Under the pieces are notes generated by a model that saw nothing but the letters and a program-made list of their open reading frames with translations, made no database searches and was not told where the DNA came from. Made by a program: the position numbers and the translations under genes. 64,000 nucleotides of DNA from Vanessa cardui (Eukaryota; Arthropoda; Insecta; Lepidoptera; Nymphalidae), in assembly GCF_905220365.1 (NCBI RefSeq), contig NC_061124.1, positions 8,558,501 to 8,622,500 on the forward strand. Reading direction: 5' to 3'. Shown here one piece after another: positions 60,601 through 64,000 of the stretch (the stretch's first letter is position 1; each line of letters opens with the position of its first letter).

Positions 60601-61549
60601 ATTTGCTTGTCCTTTTATTACATCCTCGCAGTAGTCATTGTCACAGTTCGTTCCTTTTATCTATTTGTATAAAGGGACTGCCTTTTTTTTCTTTTTAAAT
60701 TGTAAACTAACACTTAAGCGTTATTATTGTCATTTGTAAAACAAATACTAATATTATAAATGTGAAAGTAACGTTCTGTCTTATTTCTCTGTTACTACCA
60801 AACCGCTGAACCGAATTTGATGAACTTTGTTATGAAGCAAATTTGAACACCAATGATATGGGCTAACACATGCCTAACATATGACAACCAAACCCCTAGA
60901 ACGCGAGAGAAGCCGCGGGCCACAAGTAGTATTAGAGATGTACAATAATTTCGTTTACCTATGTCCTGTACAAAAATATCTAGTTCCAATTGTTGGTTAA
61001 CGTAGAACAGTGTTGCCACACTAAAATTAAACGTAGAAATTAATAATAATAAGTACCTATCTATCCTTTGTTTATTTTACTTTTTGCCTTCCCGCTAATC
61101 TCTGATGTGTCAATAAAGGTGTTCCCAGTGGTCGTTTTAAATTCAATACAACTAATGAAGTGGCCATAAAATATACAAAACATCTTAAGGCGTCCCACTG
61201 TTTCCTCACACGGAAAAAAAACGAAGCTTGTCTTGACATGTTAAAACGACTCGATTTGTTGAACCGATTATTTGGGCTTTAAAAGCCGCCGCCCGTACAG
61301 GACACAGGTAGGGTCGCATTGTTTCACAAATTCGTTAGTCGTCCTTTGAATGTAAGAGTCCATCATATTTGACATGATACGTTTAACTGGGTGTTAATAA
61401 TTTACGTTTTATACGCTTAATCTATACAAACATATAATAAAATTGGAGTGTCTTTTCGTATTATTGAAATAGCTCTTTTTTACTCAATGCACATGTATGT
61501 ATTACATATTATACCAAAATAACATTTTCACATTTTTTGTCTTTCTGTT

Positions 61550-61680
61550 TGTTCTGGCTAATCTCTGGAAAGGCTGGACCGATTTTGATGGGACTTTCAC
61601 TGGCAGAAAACTGATATGAGAAAGAGTAACTTTATTGTTAAATTCAAACGCGTATAAGGTCGCGGGCACAACTGGTTATT
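61550..61680 (-). repeat. Dispersed repeat B
   Basis: Plus strand: GGCTGGACCGATTTTGATGG, ACTTTCACTGGCAGAAAACT, ACGCGTATAAGGTCGCGGGC. Confidence 0.55.
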
Positions 61681-62239
61681 TCTAGAATTTAAAAACGGAT
61701 CGTCACTATCCGTATACAGTAAATACGATGGATTATTTCTCTTATAAAATCCTTTCAATTTAAAGATTATTTATTCTTTGAACCATCATTCTAGTAAATA
61801 ATTTATGTTTGAAAGGATAATATAATTTCAAAACTAAATCTCAGCGAAGCTAACCTGGGCAAAAGTCTAAAAATAGGACAACGCGATTACGCGAACTTTA
61901 GTAGAAATATCCTTTCTGGGTTACCAGTCACTATAGTGATTGTGAAATACTGAGTATTTTTGATATAACTGCAAAATTTGTCGTTAATTAACTAGAAAAC
62001 TTGACACATTTCATTTGTATAGTTTACCGATAATTGGTCGACGCAGTTGAAATGCTTCCTGCGTCAAAGGCGTGAATTTGATTAACGCGATGGATTTAAC
62101 CGACTTAAGAAACGATGGATCCGTTTCTGTTTACGACACTATTTCAGAATCTACACGAACCATTTATATGATCTGTCTAAAATGAACTAAATATTTATGG
62201 GGAGATTTTATTGTTATATACGTATTAAAAAAAATCGAA

Positions 62240-62310
62240 ACCTCTCCTTAATGGAAGAGGAAGTCTTAGCCCAGCTGTAGGTAATTTACAGGCTATTACT
62301 TTACTATTAA
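62240..62310 (+). mobile_element. Metulj-like SINE 3' fragment, (TTAC) tail
   Basis: CTCTCCTTAATGGAAGAGGA, CTTAGCCCAGCTGTAGG, AGGCTATTACTTTACT: last 70 bases only. Confidence 0.6.
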
Positions 62311-63039
62311 AAAAAGTACAAATTGTGAATTAAAATTAGTAAACCTATGACAGTATTTTTCGGTTATTGTGTATCCTATCAAAGAAACTGCGTTTTGAAC
62401 AGCTATGAACTCTATTTTTTATTATTTGCCGTGTTACTCATATTTTTTGTAATAGACACAGCAAAATAAATCTTCGTATCAATTGTTACTTATGACGTAA
62501 CGAATAAGTCTTAAAATTATTTAGTTATACATTATCAAAGTGTCGAAATCTCAGTGGAACTTCGTTTATGTATCAAATATTGTTATGAATAGCAGAGATG
62601 GGGTCCATTAAACACGAACAGTTGCAGTGTTCACAATGGTCCTTTTTATTTATCTTCTGTATGATCTTTGACAGTTCACTGTTCTTGAATCCACTTCCAC
62701 TCTCGAAATACAATGGCATTGTTAGGATTATTTTTTATTGACTTCAGAAGTAACTGCGGGACAAAAGGTTCAGTGTGAATAATACTTAATTATAAAGGTA
62801 TTATTGATTTTTGTATCGAGTCAAGCAAGGCACGCCTATTGACAAAATAAATATTGGCTCACTCGATTTATAAAGGATACGGTTGTTGGTACATAAATTA
62901 TATCATAAACATTAAACTTAAAGGAATAAAAACTTTTTAGTTTTTTTTTTTTTTTAATATTGGCGTTATTCTGTAATTTGGAATTTCTATTCTGACTTTA
63001 GAATTTTGTGGTATTAGATGTTAATGAAAGGTTAATTTA

Positions 63040-63135
63040 AAATCAAAATCAAATCAAATCTAAATAAACCTAATTCAAGTAGGCTTTTACAAGCAATTTG
63101 AAATCGTCATTTTAAAATTAAGTGAAGCTACCAAA
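63040..63135 (-). mobile_element. LINE 3' end stub (family of 46405-46890)
   Basis: (ATCAA)n-like start, then TTCAAGTAGGCTTTTACAAG and AATCGTCATTTTA to GTGAAGCTACCA. Very short, heavily 5'-truncated. Confidence 0.6.
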
Positions 63136-64000
63136 TAGATTATAATATATATTAAGTATATTACATAATATTTGCAATATTATTCTCCAGTTTAAAATTT
63201 TGAAATGTATAATATGAATTCAGAAAGAAAAGATAAAGATGGTCATTGCACTCACATGCAACGAATATTAGTCATTGTTAATTCTTGATAAATGTTATTT
63301 AAAATTACTTCTCGTATCGTATTTCACACATTTTAGTGAATTCAGCATTCATAGTTGAATAAATTTAATATAAAAACGCCTCTAGGAATTATCGACTCGG
63401 TAAATAGTTTTCAAACGTTGCTATCCAAAGCAGCGCATCAAAAAAAAAAAATGCAAATGTCAATTAGTTTGACAGTTGAGCCTCGGATAAACCCATTGAA
63501 TACAAACAACGTTTTGCAATATCTAGTATGAATATAATGTTTTGTTTTTTTTTTATTTATTAAATTCAATGTTAAATGGACTGACATTTTGACAATTTAC
63601 GATTATTCAGATATTAAATCGTTACGCAAAATTGAATTTATTTTCATCTATTTAAATAATAAAAAAATTATTTTGAACCTTATTTTAAATGTGCATAAAG
63701 AATTATAATTTAAAAATATAGATTAAATGTTTAAATATTTCTTAAACATTTTAATTTGAATTTGCGTTTGAGTTTGGACTTAGCTTAAGTCACAATTAAG
63801 AACTGTAATACACATAGGTATGCTATTCCAACCACAAGGGGAAAAAGCCAAATAAACAATATTTAACAGCAAATTGAGACGATATCATTGATCGAGAGCT
63901 TGATTAATCTATGATATCTATGATATCACTATGGATTTTCAGCGAAGCCGCGCTACTAGTTATAAATAAAGATATATTAATCATTAACTCTTAGTACTCG

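Larger units (their letters stand above)
60926..64000. other. AT-rich DNA, no gene seen
   Basis: Contains repeat B (61550), SINE and LINE stubs and, near 63940, GAAGCCGCGCTACTAGTTAT, which looks like another Helitron-type terminus. May be intron of the gene whose first coding exon is at 57036. Confidence 0.45.

Noticed and set aside
60370..60672. Open frames of 60-90 codons on both strands in the CpG-rich block
   Set aside because: Arg/Pro/Ala-rich in all frames, as expected from base composition; better read as promoter or untranslated exon.
1..64000. CRISPR array, operon-like or prokaryotic features
   Set aside because: No regularly spaced repeats; introns, SINEs and LINEs show a eukaryotic chromosome.

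Overview
This window looks like a chromosomal piece of a butterfly genome (Lepidoptera, probably Nymphalidae). It is very AT-rich, its genes are small exons with GT/AG borders spread over long introns, and it is full of degraded repeats. The commonest repeat is a tRNA-derived SINE resembling the Metulj family that I know from Heliconius and relatives. Nothing bacterial, viral or organellar was seen. No real tRNA or rRNA gene was found; the tRNA-like sequences are SINE heads.

Layout. (1) About 4.5-28.5 kb, + strand: a CRF-like diuretic hormone gene (DH44 family, like Manduca DH and DPII and Bombyx DH34/41/45). A shared leader (exon at 19061-19186 plus exon at 23185-23280) is followed by three tandem two-exon cassettes. 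They encode a DH34-like peptide (24004-24157 + 24705-24742), a DH41-like peptide (25662-25815 + 25942-25979) and a DH45-like peptide (27043-27229 + 27717-27757). Each cassette has its own stop codon and poly(A) signal, and all share intron phases 0 and 1, so alternative last-exon use can give three different amidated hormones behind one signal peptide. A small exon at 4518-4560 ending in ATG just before GTAAGT is a good candidate for the true start. (2) 28.5-45 kb: gene-poor, repeat-rich intergenic DNA. (3) 44970-49308, + strand: a complete seven-exon gene for a coiled-coil protein of 301 residues with a C-terminal IQ motif, most like dynein regulatory complex subunit 9 (DRC9/IQCG). (4) 49.6-57 kb: repeats, including a 5'-truncated LINE reverse-transcriptase tail at 53960-54791. 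(5) 57036-57246, + strand: a probable first coding exon of a secreted or membrane protein (signal peptide, perhaps the start of an Ig-like domain) whose remaining exons are not found here. (6) About 60.6-58.9 kb, - strand: a tentative gene supported by three consecutive phase-0 exon-like blocks downstream of a GC-rich, promoter-like block.

The biology most worth attention is the hormone gene. One precursor leader is fed into three alternative hormone cassettes by splicing, with the intron placed directly after each Gly-Lys-Arg amidation and cleavage signal. The mobile-element record is also informative: SINE insertions with readable target-site duplications, two SINE tail types, a short hAT-like MITE between hormone cassettes, a second SINE family sitting 37 bp before a splice acceptor, and a conserved hairpin at the 3' end of a LINE family. 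All calls come from reading the sequence; family names rest on memory and no search was run.
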